Source of the DNA: Euryarchaeota archaeon UBA602
Lineage (GTDB): Archaea > Thermoplasmatota > Poseidoniia > Poseidoniales > Thalassarchaeaceae
Length of the DNA stretch: 22,558 nt
Assembly (NCBI GenBank): GCA_002498455.1
Contig: DAHO01000021.1
Coordinates: 493-23,050, forward strand
Reading direction: 5' to 3'
Position 1 is the first letter of the stretch; the number at the start of each line of letters is the position of its first letter. Below are positions 8,478 to 15,394 of this stretch, one piece after another. The notes below the pieces were generated by a model. That model saw only the letters and a program-made list of their open reading frames with translations, had not been told where the DNA came from and did no database searches. A program made the position numbers and the translations under genes.

Positions 8478-8755
8478 ATCACTGGAATATCAAAGCCGGA
8501 TTCGGAAGGTTCGGGTAAATTTTGGGCTTCAGTTTTCACCGCATCTTGGATGTCAGTTTGTTTCTTCGGTTCAAAATTCTCAGTTTCATCGGCTTGGAAA
8601 AATCCCATCACTGCTGCCGCTGCGAATACCCCTGAAAGTGCAAGCAACCCCCAGGCATTGGCGCTGACTGTCCCTTCGTTTGCAATCAATAGAACTGATG
8701 CAGTTGCCAGCATCGCAAATGCGAGTGACAATACCTTTGGACGGGTATCGACCAT
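8474..8755 (-). CDS. Small two-helix membrane protein, unknown function
   Basis: A 93-residue protein with two predicted transmembrane helices (about 8-25 and 33-53), which are Ala/Leu-rich. An acidic, hydrophilic tail of about 40 residues rich in Glu, Asp and Pro follows. I do not recognise a family. It overlaps the aCPSF1 stop codon by four bases in a tail-to-tail arrangement and is divergent from the PvlArgDC-like gene (50-base gap). The coherent hydrophobic pattern supports it over the antisense ORF, whose upstream extension overlaps it. Confidence 0.65.
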   Translation of the reverse strand: MVDTRPKVLSLAFAMLATASVLLIANEGTVSANAWGLLALSGVFAAAAVMGFFQADETENFEPKKQTDIQDAVKTEAQNLPEPSESGFDIPVI

Positions 8756-8805
8756 GCAACTCGGTCTACCCAGCCTTTGATGAACTGACCGCTCATCGGC
8801 GCCTC

Positions 8806-9489
8806 ATGGATTTCAGTCTCGGCAACCCTTCCGCGCCACGCAATCAGCGAAAATCTGCTCCAAGATCAGGTGGTGGTGCAATCGCCGGTTGGCTGATGAC
8901 GGCTGTTGCTCCATTTGGAGAAAACGAAGCACACGCACTTGATCAAGCACTGGTCGAGTTGGGTTTGGGGGATGCGAGACTGATTCAAGGTGAAGGTGCG
9001 ATGCTACCGATGGGTTTCGAACCCGGGACTCCCCAAGATCTACCAATGGGGACCTTGGTCGAGTGTCACCTTTCCAAAGCCACTGTGCATTCATCAGGTA
9101 TTGCTTCTGCAGGTGTTGCTTGGGCACTTTGCGTGACTCCAGAAGGAGACGAGTGTGCCATTGTGTCGACCATGTCGCATCAAGGTTCGATGGAAGAATG
9201 CGAAACCGAACTACGACGAAACCTTCAGCGAAAGTTAGGCAATCGAGACTTGGAATTGCGCAAATCAGAAGACGGTAGTGCCCTGTTTGAGTGTGCAGTG
9301 GATGAAATTGAGGCGCAAGAAGGGTTCCACGGGGTCGTTCTAGCGGCCCTGATTCTCCCGAACAGCCTCAACATCGGTGGTTCGAGTGGCCCGACACGTT
9401 CCCGCAACTTGGGTGTATCCAGTATCGGTGGAAGCTTGGGTGGCCCCAGCGGACTGGGCGGAAGTGGACAAAGCGACTTTGGATTTTAG
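8806..9489 (+). CDS. Pyruvoyl-dependent arginine decarboxylase-like protein, predicted inactive
   Basis: This is a 227-residue protein. The central part (about 25-178) follows the PvlArgDC order: 'AFDGALL'-like 'ALDQALVELGLGDARLI', 'LPMGTLV' (79-85; MJ0316 has LPMGALV by my recollection), an 'ASAGVAWAL' strand (100-108) corresponding to 'SAAISVAI', then an E-rich helix and 'AALILP' (170-175). The self-cleavage motif that yields the pyruvoyl group (Ser-Ser in 'ISSIMPP') is replaced here by 'GEGAMLPMG' (62-70), with no Ser. The catalytic Glu region is also altered. Thus it is probably a non-cleaved paralogue. The C-terminus (about 179-227) is Gly/Ser-rich low-complexity. ATG 8806 is the only ATG in frame after the divergent gene's start. 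There is no ribosome site, so it may be leaderless. Homology is my recall of the family, not a search. Confidence 0.6.
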   Translation: MDFSLGNPSAPRNQRKSAPRSGGGAIAGWLMTAVAPFGENEAHALDQALVELGLGDARLIQGEGAMLPMGFEPGTPQDLPMGTLVECHLSKATVHSSGIASAGVAWALCVTPEGDECAIVSTMSHQGSMEECETELRRNLQRKLGNRDLELRKSEDGSALFECAVDEIEAQEGFHGVVLAALILPNSLNIGGSSGPTRSRNLGVSSIGGSLGGPSGLGGSGQSDFGF

Positions 9490-9525
9490 CGCAGTCTTCA
9501 ACAACTGCCGCTGTTTGGTCAATGC

Positions 9526-9954
9526 ATGGATTCCATGTGGTTGGTCTTGCAGTGTCAATCCTGCAACCGATCTTTTGGACGACAAAGTACCGGCAAGAGT
9601 CTGGCTTGTCCACATTGCAACCATGCGGATGCAAAGATTCTCTCTCGCCATCTGAGTGCAAATGAAGCCAGCAAGGCGGTATCTTTGGCCAATGTGCCTC
9701 CAGAGATTCGCGATCAATTGTCCACTTGGATGGGTCAGCAACCCCAATTGTTTGATTCTGGTCCAGAGGTCCCTGTTGATGGAGCAACCATCTTGGCTGA
9801 GGCGGAGGATGAATCTGGATTAATCACGCTGGATTCACTACAAAAGGCATTAATCTCCGCTGGATTGAACTTTGATGCTGAAGGATTTGCAGATCAGGCC
9901 TGCGCAGAAGGGGAATTGATGCATGTAGGGCCAAATTGTTGGAAACGCGCATGA
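9526..9954 (+). CDS. N-terminal zinc-ribbon protein, unknown function
   Basis: A 142-residue protein with an N-terminal zinc ribbon: Cys10-x2-Cys13 and Cys28-Pro-His-Cys31. After it comes a 'SANEASKAVSLANVPPEI' stretch (about 44-61) resembling the conserved segment seen in small archaeal zinc-ribbon proteins of the haloarchaeal DUF5817 type (weak, from memory). The C-terminal part (about 75-142) is acidic and mostly helical, possibly a winged-helix-like fold. The presence of a C2-C2 ribbon suggests nucleic-acid or protein binding, but no function is assigned. The gene starts 36 bases after the PvlArgDC-like gene on the same strand and precedes tRNA-Pro. ATG at residue 4 (9535) is an alternative start. 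Confidence 0.65.
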   Translation: MDSMWLVLQCQSCNRSFGRQSTGKSLACPHCNHADAKILSRHLSANEASKAVSLANVPPEIRDQLSTWMGQQPQLFDSGPEVPVDGATILAEAEDESGLITLDSLQKALISAGLNFDAEGFADQACAEGELMHVGPNCWKRA

Positions 9955-9992
9955 GAACGTTCATGTTTGTTGAGCGACGCGGCACCTTCACA

Positions 9993-10066
9993 GGACCCGT
10001 GGGTTAGCTTGGCTATGCTCGATGCTTTGGGAGCATCAGACCTCAGTTCAAATCTGAGCGGGTCCA
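9993..10066 (+). tRNA. tRNA-Pro(TGG)
   Basis: A complete cloverleaf can be folded. The acceptor stem is GGACCCG/CGGGTCC (9993-9999 with 10059-10065). The anticodon stem is GATGC/GCATC around the loop TTTGGGA (10026-10032). The anticodon is TGG (10028-10030). The T-arm is CTCAG-TTCAAAT-CTGAG. The discriminator is A10066. No intron is present, and the 3' CCA is not encoded (the next bases are CTT). It ends two bases before the hydrolase stop on the opposite strand. Confidence 0.93.
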
Positions 10067-10067
10067 C

Positions 10068-10949
10068 TTAATGACCGATGTTGTCAACGAGAAATTGTTT
10101 TGCTCGCTCTAAAGAATCAGCACGTGCCACAGGGTTGCCTTCGATATGGGCTCCACGGTTTCTCAAAAATCGGATCACCCACTTACGTTGCCAACGTTCG
10201 TTTAACGGCCATCTGATGCCGAAGTACAAAACACCAGACATTCGCCCTTTCTTGTCAATCCTGGCGGTCCGCTTTCTCAAGCGAACCGCCTGAGGCAACC
10301 ATGTCAATTCTCTCTCACTATCAAAGGAGTGGTGTGCTCCAGCATAGGTTTGCAATGTGGCATTTGGGATTTCAGGAATGAGCGACTCTACGAGATGAAG
10401 AGGGGTCCAATCGTCAGCATCTCCATGCAGAATCAACATTGGTGAGCCCGACCATTCTTTGATATCGGGTCGAATGTGTGCAGCAGGATAGAAGGGGACA
10501 TGCGCATCGAATGTGCCTCCGAGGATTTTGGTCAATGGTGACCAAGCCGAGTACAGAGCCACGGTGCCCCCCAAACTCCACCCTGCAATCCCAATCTTCC
10601 CAATTCTTGGGTCTTTTTCCAAAGCCGAACGTGTGCGAAAGGCATCCACCAACATCATCGCATGTGTCACAGAGAGTTGATCATTGACCGTTGAATCAAT
10701 TTCTCTCGATGAGAATGAGTAGACTTTGCAAACTGCGATTCCAGCATCAACCCAAGATTCGATGTGATCTTGATGATGACTCATCCAGCCCTTGCTTCCA
10801 TGCAGAGCCACCACACATGGAAATGGCCCTTCACCTGTCGGAAGAATCAACTCAGCTTCGATTGTTGTTTTAGGTGATTTCTTGAAATCGTTTAGGATGT
10901 GGTAGATTTCAAACGGACTGGCAGAATCAATTTGCATAATTTCCGACAT
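10068..10949 (-). CDS. Dienelactone hydrolase-like alpha/beta-hydrolase
   Basis: This 293-residue protein shows the alpha/beta-hydrolase catalytic layout. The nucleophile elbow is 'GWSLGG' with Ser125, the acid lies in 'HGDADDWTP' (Asp177-Asp180, best candidate Asp179), and the His is in 'AHHSFD' (His206/207). The early 'ALHGSKGW' (48-55) supplies the oxyanion strand. Dienelactone-hydrolase-type proteins hydrolyse esters or lactones. The natural substrate is unknown, since no degradation operon is nearby. The ATG at 10947-10949 is chosen because upstream in-frame codons overlap the VOC gene. The C-terminal segment (about 225-293) is a basic extension beyond the usual core. It follows the VOC gene after 4 bases as the last gene of a four-gene unit. 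Confidence 0.87.
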   Translation of the reverse strand: MSEIMQIDSASPFEIYHILNDFKKSPKTTIEAELILPTGEGPFPCVVALHGSKGWMSHHQDHIESWVDAGIAVCKVYSFSSREIDSTVNDQLSVTHAMMLVDAFRTRSALEKDPRIGKIGIAGWSLGGTVALYSAWSPLTKILGGTFDAHVPFYPAAHIRPDIKEWSGSPMLILHGDADDWTPLHLVESLIPEIPNATLQTYAGAHHSFDSERELTWLPQAVRLRKRTARIDKKGRMSGVLYFGIRWPLNERWQRKWVIRFLRNRGAHIEGNPVARADSLERAKQFLVDNIGH

Positions 10950-10953
10950 GGTT

Positions 10954-11370
10954 TCACCATTTTTTGTCGAAAATTGCCTGATCGTCTCCGAACGCCTTGA
11001 ATTCAATATGATTACCACTGGGGTCTTTGAGGAACATTGTCGCTTGGGCCCCGGGAAGCCCCTGATATCGCTCGTAGGGGCCGATGACAAAATCGACCGC
11101 TTCAGATTCGAGTCGGTTTCGTAATTCATACCACTGTTCCATGGTCAATACGACTCCGAAATGCATTGCCGGTACACTTTTGCCATCGACAGGATTGGTT
11201 GAAATGGCAGGCATTTCAGGAACCAAATGTGCAACAATTTGATGCCCGAAAAGATTCAAAACACAGGATTCAGGTTTACGCCGCCCCGTTTCACAGCCGA
11301 GAACAGTTGAGTAGAAGTCGATCGATTGTTCTAGGTCGGTCACCGGAAATGCAAGGTGAAATGGTCTCAT
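10954..11370 (-). CDS. VOC (glyoxalase/bleomycin-resistance fold) protein
   Basis: This 138-residue single-chain protein has two beta-alpha-beta-beta-beta modules. The predicted metal ligands are His5 ('RPFHLAFPV'), His70 ('AMHFGVVL') and Glu123 in 'DPSGNHIEFKAF', a common VOC motif. VOC enzymes cover glyoxalases, extradiol dioxygenases and isomerases. The reaction here cannot be set. Start 11370 is preferred over the upstream ATG (11391) because GGGAGTGA lies just before it and the family sequence begins there. The gene is separated by 4 bases from both the upstream MerT-like and downstream hydrolase genes, which indicates coupled translation. Confidence 0.85.
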   Translation of the reverse strand: MRPFHLAFPVTDLEQSIDFYSTVLGCETGRRKPESCVLNLFGHQIVAHLVPEMPAISTNPVDGKSVPAMHFGVVLTMEQWYELRNRLESEAVDFVIGPYERYQGLPGAQATMFLKDPSGNHIEFKAFGDDQAIFDKKW

Positions 11371-11374
11371 GGGT

Positions 11375-11803
11375 TCACTCCCAAAATGCATATTTTTCTC
11401 GACTTGACTCCCAAGGAAGGTCGAGTAACAATCCGATTTCGGTCAAAATGACATAATTGAGCAATAGATATCCTAGATAACTCACAAGTAAAACAATCAC
11501 CGTGGTGTTGACGACCTTCCGCCTTTCTCTCTTCGCCTCGTCGAGTGTACAAATTCCTCGGCTTCTGAAGTGAATAATCAATCCAGTCATCACAAATGAT
11601 GTTGCGATGAATAGCATCAGGGGTCGGAACCACCAAAATCCATCTTCACCCCAGTACAACTTGTTTGACAGCGCTGCAGCCGTGCTCACACTGGCCAAAC
11701 CAAACATGACCAAGACGACACTGGGCAAACAGCACATGCTCGCCAAGAATGCGGATCCAAGCATCCATCTCCAAAGAGAACGTGCATCGGGTTCACCGCT
11801 CAT
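11375..11803 (-). CDS. MerT-like small membrane protein with paired cysteines
   Basis: This 142-residue protein has three predicted transmembrane helices (about 15-45, 59-79, 98-121). Helix 1 contains a Cys-Cys pair followed by Leu-Pro (Cys24, Cys25, Pro27, 'SMCCLPSVVLVMFG'), the layout of MerT-type mercuric transport proteins. A third Cys (85) sits in the loop after helix 2, followed by a charged helix ('DEAKRERRK'). In bacteria MerT moves Hg(II) across the inner membrane from MerP. No MerP, MerA or MerR is visible, so mercury transport is not claimed. It could carry another thiol-reactive ion or be unrelated. Its ATG overlaps the GT2 stop by ATGA, showing translational coupling. Confidence 0.6.
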   Translation of the reverse strand: MSGEPDARSLWRWMLGSAFLASMCCLPSVVLVMFGLASVSTAAALSNKLYWGEDGFWWFRPLMLFIATSFVMTGLIIHFRSRGICTLDEAKRERRKVVNTTVIVLLVSYLGYLLLNYVILTEIGLLLDLPWESSREKYAFWE

Positions 11804-12693
11804 GCACCGATGTTCCCCCGTCTCCGTTTTGATTCTTTGTGGTCAAGCATGGAAAGCAGCAAAAATGAGGCAAAAAACACCAATGCCGACATCGGTTCTT
11901 GAGTGGTCCAAAAGAGAGCAGACCATCCACCGAACCACAGTGTACAGGCGGCGAATTTCAATGCGAAATGCGTACTTTTACTTCGGATGTACCAATCAAT
12001 CCCTCGTCTCCAAACGCCCAACCACAGCATCCAACTGACACTCAAAAAAAATCGTGGAAGTTTGATTCCGGATTTTTCGCTACCGTAAATCGACTTTACG
12101 GGTACTTCCTCAATCCGAAACCCTCGCCGACCGGCTTCCATTAGCCACCAGTTTGGATACCCGTAGCCTTGCCAATTCCTTGACCAATCCCAAGCGGCAA
12201 TCATTTGTCCTGATGTTGCCGTATAACCGCATTGGGAATCACGTATGCGTACACCCGATGCGAGTGAAGTCAAGCGCGATAACCACCATGTTCCGATTCG
12301 ACGGACCCATGGCATGCCCTTGGGACCATCAACATGTAGCCATCGATTTCCTTTGACATGGTCTGCGCGTCCTTCTTGTATAGGTTGAATGACAAGCGGC
12401 AAATCATTAGCATCCATTTGCCCATCTCCTGCCATCACGACCACAACACAGTCTTCACCATATTTTGCAAGTGCATACTGGCTTCCAATCTGTATGGCGC
12501 CACCAACTCCGATTCCATCGGTTGAAATCACTTCGCCCCGTCCACCAAGCGTTTCCATTGCCAGTTTTCCTGTACCGTCTGTAGAGCCATCATTGACAAC
12601 GATAATCCAATCCACAGAAGGGGGGATGTCGTCAATACTGGATGAAATCAAATCAACCTCATCACGTGCCGGCATGACAACAACAACGCGCAT
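11800..12693 (-). CDS. Family 2 glycosyltransferase, membrane-associated
   Basis: This is a 297-residue GT2 (GT-A fold) enzyme. The N-terminal strand is 'VVVVMPARDE' (3-12), followed by the nucleotide-sugar binding motif 'NDGSTDGT' (34-41), 'GDGQMD' (89-94, DXD-like) and 'DSQCGYTA' (152-159). The C-terminal third contains hydrophobic segments (about 200-285), consistent with membrane association as in dolichol-phosphate or undecaprenyl sugar transferases. The exact donor is unknown. ATG 12693 is chosen because it begins the GT-A strand. An earlier ATG at 12747 is possible. It heads the minus-strand unit with the MerT-like, VOC and hydrolase genes. Its start context mirrors that of the divergent gene (see 12689-12777). 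Confidence 0.87.
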   Translation of the reverse strand: MRVVVVMPARDEVDLISSSIDDIPPSVDWIIVVNDGSTDGTGKLAMETLGGRGEVISTDGIGVGGAIQIGSQYALAKYGEDCVVVVMAGDGQMDANDLPLVIQPIQEGRADHVKGNRWLHVDGPKGMPWVRRIGTWWLSRLTSLASGVRIRDSQCGYTATSGQMIAAWDWSRNWQGYGYPNWWLMEAGRRGFRIEEVPVKSIYGSEKSGIKLPRFFLSVSWMLWLGVWRRGIDWYIRSKSTHFALKFAACTLWFGGWSALFWTTQEPMSALVFFASFLLLSMLDHKESKRRRGNIGA

Positions 12694-12777
12694 TGTACCT
12701 TGGCTTGCATTCCGGTCTTTGAAGCCACTCCCAACCGAATCATTCATCCACAGATTACAGAAACGGCGTACAATGCG
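12689..12777. repeat. Mirrored start-site inverted repeat between two GT2-type genes
   Basis: The 10-base sequence GTACAATGCG occurs once on each strand. It is read in the plus sense at 12768-12777 and in the minus sense at 12689-12698 (as CGCATTGTAC on the plus strand). In each copy the ATG is the start codon of the outward-facing gene. The 69 bases between the copies hold both promoters. I do not see a convincing TATA element in them. Confidence 0.55.
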
Positions 12778-13612
12778 GATTGTATTCGTGGCCCGTGACC
12801 AAGCGCTGCGGATTGCCTCAGCCGTGATTCGTGCCCGCGATTTTGCAGAACGTGTCGCTGTCATCAATCTCGATTGTAATGAAGAAACCAGACGACTTAC
12901 TGAAGAATCTGGAGGTGAATTTATTCAGTATTCAGGTCCGACCAATGCTCCTTCGATTGCAAAAATCTTGGCGGAAACTACACTTGAGCAAGAACAGACC
13001 GTAATCATCGCATTGGACGAGGATTGGAAATTGTCCGATATGGCACCAACTGTGGGTCAGTCCAGACAAGGACACGACGTCTTCATCGCATTCAAGCACA
13101 GAACAAAAAACCGTAAATCAGTCGATGATGGTCAAGGTTCCCCTGTGGTCACAGACACGTACAATTACTCTGAAGCCGATATCCAATTCGCTTTTTGCAC
13201 AAAAAAGGGGTTGCTTGCTGTTGCCGAGCAAAACCAAGATCAAGCTCCTGCGGATTTACCGGACAATATCGACCTACGAGTCGTAGAGCTCAATTTGCCA
13301 CCGGGTCCTGTACAAAGGGAATCCCTAGCCAGTGCGAGTCGCTTTGCTCAATTCTTCTATTGGATGCTAGAGAGTCGGCACCCATTGATTTGGTTTGGAA
13401 TCCCAGGCATCGTTTTCTTCTGGGTCGGTTTTGAAATGGCCAACGAGCTGATTAGTTTCCAAGGACCTCATGATAGTGTTTCTTTGGGAGTCGCATTGGC
13501 TGCATTCATAGCAACTCTTTTCGGTGTTTTTTCACTCACAGCAAGCTTAATTCTATACGTTCTTGGCAAACAGGTCAATCGTGTTCCAAATCGAATCGTG
13601 GTCAAGGAATGA
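12773..13612 (+). CDS. Degenerate GT2-like protein with two C-terminal membrane helices
   Basis: This 279-residue protein begins 'MRIVFVARDQ', resembling the GT2 start 'MRVVVVMPARDE'. A GT-A-like strand/helix pattern continues to about residue 110. The GT2 signature NDGSTDGT is replaced by 'NLDCNEET' and the DXD-like GDGQMD by 'LDEDWKLSD', so key nucleotide-sugar contacts are missing or altered. The C-terminus has two helices (about 205-222 and 240-265), in the arrangement seen at the end of archaeal GT2 proteins. It may be a non-catalytic partner or regulator of the neighbouring GT2, or a divergent enzyme. ATG 12773 is favoured over the longer reading from 12389, whose extra codons overlap the GT2 gene. 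Confidence 0.6.
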   Translation: MRIVFVARDQALRIASAVIRARDFAERVAVINLDCNEETRRLTEESGGEFIQYSGPTNAPSIAKILAETTLEQEQTVIIALDEDWKLSDMAPTVGQSRQGHDVFIAFKHRTKNRKSVDDGQGSPVVTDTYNYSEADIQFAFCTKKGLLAVAEQNQDQAPADLPDNIDLRVVELNLPPGPVQRESLASASRFAQFFYWMLESRHPLIWFGIPGIVFFWVGFEMANELISFQGPHDSVSLGVALAAFIATLFGVFSLTASLILYVLGKQVNRVPNRIVVKE

Positions 13613-13847
13613 AATACCACAGTGCGAGCATCAGTAGGCTCAGGATGATGAGGAAGATTGCTTCAGCACTTTTCCACCGCTCAGACCAAGTTTCTGCCTC
13701 GCGATACTTTTTCTGTTTCCAGATTTCATATTGCTCCTCGGTCAATTCACGTTCCATCCGAATCCATTCTGATGAGACCTTCCATCGCTGCCATACCAAC
13801 AGCAATAGCAGGCCAATCAGTGATACAATGGCCACGGTTACCCACAT
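13602..13847 (-). CDS. Small two-helix membrane protein with charged linker
   Basis: An 81-residue protein with transmembrane helices at about 2-19 and 62-79, joined by a highly charged, Trp/Glu/Lys-rich helix ('MERELTEEQYEIWKQKKYRE'). The N- and C-termini would lie on the same side. No family is recognised. It overlaps the 3' end of the convergent GT2-like gene by 11 bases, and its start lies 9 bases from the asnS stop on the same strand. Hydrophobic organisation and good spacing support it as a real gene. Confidence 0.55.
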   Translation of the reverse strand: MWVTVAIVSLIGLLLLLVWQRWKVSSEWIRMERELTEEQYEIWKQKKYREAETWSERWKSAEAIFLIILSLLMLALWYFIP

Positions 13848-13856
13848 TCGACACCC

Positions 13857-15188
13857 TCACGGAGTGACTCGTCGACTGTCACGTGGGAACGGGATGACTT
13901 CACGGATGTGTTCAGCCCCCGATAACCAACTGCAAACTCGATCCACTCCCAGTCCAAATCCACCATGGGGTACGCCCCCGTATCTTCGCACATCGATGTA
14001 AAATTCATAGGGGTCTCGTGGCGTCCCTTCTTCGTCTATCCGTTCAAGGATTTCTTGCTCGGACCACGTACGCTCTCCCCCACCGATGATTTCACCGTAA
14101 CCTTCGGGTGCCAATAAGTCATGACAAAGAACGTATTTTGGATCCTCTGGATCGGGCCGATGGTAGAACGGTTTGGCCACTCTTGGGTAATGTGTCAAGA
14201 AGTGTGGAACATCAAAGTCCTGTGTCAGGACTTTTTCCTTAGAATAATCCAAATCTTGGCCCCATTCGATTTCGACACCCATCCCTTGGAGGGTCTCAAT
14301 TGCCTCATCGTATCGGATACGTGGGTATGGATTGTCGGCGTAGCGAGCCACAAGATCGAGGTCTCGTCCTAGGGCAGTGAGTTCGTCTGAACGCTCATCA
14401 AGTAGAGTTCGAGCAATTTGTCGGACCACACCTTCACCATGAACCATGACATCCTCATTCCCCGCCCAAGCAATTTCCATCTCAGCATGCCAAAACTCGG
14501 TCAAATGGCGCCTAGTTCGACTTTTTTCAGCTCTAAATGAAGGTGCGATGGTATACAATCTCTCCAATGCAGGCATTGCGGCTTCGGCATAGAGTTGCCA
14601 AGATTGTGTCAGGTATGCTTTACGGCCAAAGTAGGGAACTTCAAACAAAGTTGATCCACCTTCTACCGCACCTGCAACAAAGTTGGGTGCTTGATATTCG
14701 GTAAAATCTCGGTCTCGGAAGTAACCATGAATCGCTCCAAAAACTGAGGAACGAATCTTCAGCATATTCGTCATTCGTGAGGTTCGTAAGTAAAGGTGGC
14801 GATGATCGAGTAAAAATTCAGTTTCGCCTCCATCTGCATTCGCCATTGCGCTTTCCGTGATTGGGAATGGACTTTCGGGGTTGACGGGTCCGATCACTTC
14901 TGCAGAATCTACGACCAATTCATGCCCACCTTCACTTCTCTCGTCAACGTTGACGGTTCCACGAACGATGACGCTGGATTCAATTAATGCTGATTTCAGA
15001 GATTCGAAGGTCTCATCACCAACGGTTTCTCGCTTAGCGACACACTGTATTCGGCCCGTACTATCTCTCAGAACAATGAATCGAATCTTGTTTGAGCCGC
15101 GAGTTCTGTTAATCCAGCCTTTCAACTCAACCTTTTGACCATCATGGTCGCCTGATTGCACGTCTCCAATGAAGATGTCCTTCTGCAT
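13857..15188 (-). CDS. asnS: Asparaginyl-tRNA synthetase, archaeal type
   Basis: A 443-residue class II synthetase. The N-terminal OB-fold anticodon-binding domain has 'GWINRTRGSNKIRFIVLRD' (about 24-42). The catalytic core contains motif 2 'FRAEKSRTRRHLTEFWHAE' and motif 3 'GGFGLGVDRV', and ends 'IREVIPFPRDSRR'. Lengths and motifs agree with archaeal AsnRS rather than AspRS. It charges tRNA-Asn with asparagine using ATP. Start 15188 is chosen because GGAGGC (15194-15199, minus sense) sits five bases upstream and the protein then begins 'MQKDIFIGDV', the family start. Longer readings run toward the tRNA-Lys gene. Presence of AsnRS suggests direct Asn-tRNA charging. Confidence 0.95.
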   Translation of the reverse strand: MQKDIFIGDVQSGDHDGQKVELKGWINRTRGSNKIRFIVLRDSTGRIQCVAKRETVGDETFESLKSALIESSVIVRGTVNVDERSEGGHELVVDSAEVIGPVNPESPFPITESAMANADGGETEFLLDHRHLYLRTSRMTNMLKIRSSVFGAIHGYFRDRDFTEYQAPNFVAGAVEGGSTLFEVPYFGRKAYLTQSWQLYAEAAMPALERLYTIAPSFRAEKSRTRRHLTEFWHAEMEIAWAGNEDVMVHGEGVVRQIARTLLDERSDELTALGRDLDLVARYADNPYPRIRYDEAIETLQGMGVEIEWGQDLDYSKEKVLTQDFDVPHFLTHYPRVAKPFYHRPDPEDPKYVLCHDLLAPEGYGEIIGGGERTWSEQEILERIDEEGTPRDPYEFYIDVRRYGGVPHGGFGLGVDRVCSWLSGAEHIREVIPFPRDSRRVTP

Positions 15189-15193
15189 AGATA

Positions 15194-15199
15194 GCCTCC
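15194..15199 (-). promoter_or_regulatory. Shine-Dalgarno that decides the asnS start
   Basis: GGAGGC (minus strand) is five bases before ATG 15186-15188. It argues against the longer reading starting at 15263. Confidence 0.75.
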
Positions 15200-15268
15200 G
15201 ACTCAATCGAAAGAGCCCGAGCATTTCAATGCCTCCGATGCGCATCATGAATTGCTGGAGCAAAAATT

Positions 15269-15345
15269 TGGCGGGCGCTAGGGGGTTCGAACCCCTGGCC
15301 TACGGGTTAAGAGCCCGTCGCTCTACCTAGCTAAGCTAAGCGCCC
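15269..15345 (-). tRNA. tRNA-Lys(CTT) with encoded CCA
   Basis: Reading the minus strand, the acceptor stem is GGGCGCT/AGCGCCC, and the anticodon stem ACGGG/CCCGT surrounds loop CTCTTAA. The anticodon is CTT. The T-arm is AGGGG-TTCGAAC-CCCCT. The discriminator is G (15272), and the next three bases (15271-15269) read CCA, so the 3' CCA is encoded. There is no intron. It lies between rpiA (49 bases upstream) and asnS (start 80 bases downstream), all on the same strand. Confidence 0.95.
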
Positions 15346-15363
15346 AAACCGTCGACCGACCCC

Positions 15364-15376
15364 CCCTCTATGAGGG
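15364..15376 (-). other. Short hairpin between rpiA and tRNA-Lys
   Basis: A perfect inverted repeat CCCTC-TAT-GAGGG lies in the 49-base gap after the rpiA stop. It could be the 3' end of the rpiA message or a separator from the tRNA. No T tract follows it on the minus strand, so intrinsic termination is weakly supported. Confidence 0.35.
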
Positions 15377-15394
15377 TAGCGCTTGAGAAATGTG

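Noticed and set aside
10950..11129. N-terminal extension of the hydrolase ORF
   Set aside because: It overlaps the VOC gene in another frame. ATG 10949 leaves a 4-base spacing and starts a normal hydrolase.
12389..12772. N-terminal extension of the degenerate GT2-like ORF
   Set aside because: These codons are antisense to the GT2 gene, with a Ser/Pro/Thr-rich composition and no domain. ATG 12773 gives a coherent start.
15189..15263. N-terminal extension of asnS
   Set aside because: There is no homology in this stretch, and a Shine-Dalgarno site marks the start at 15188.
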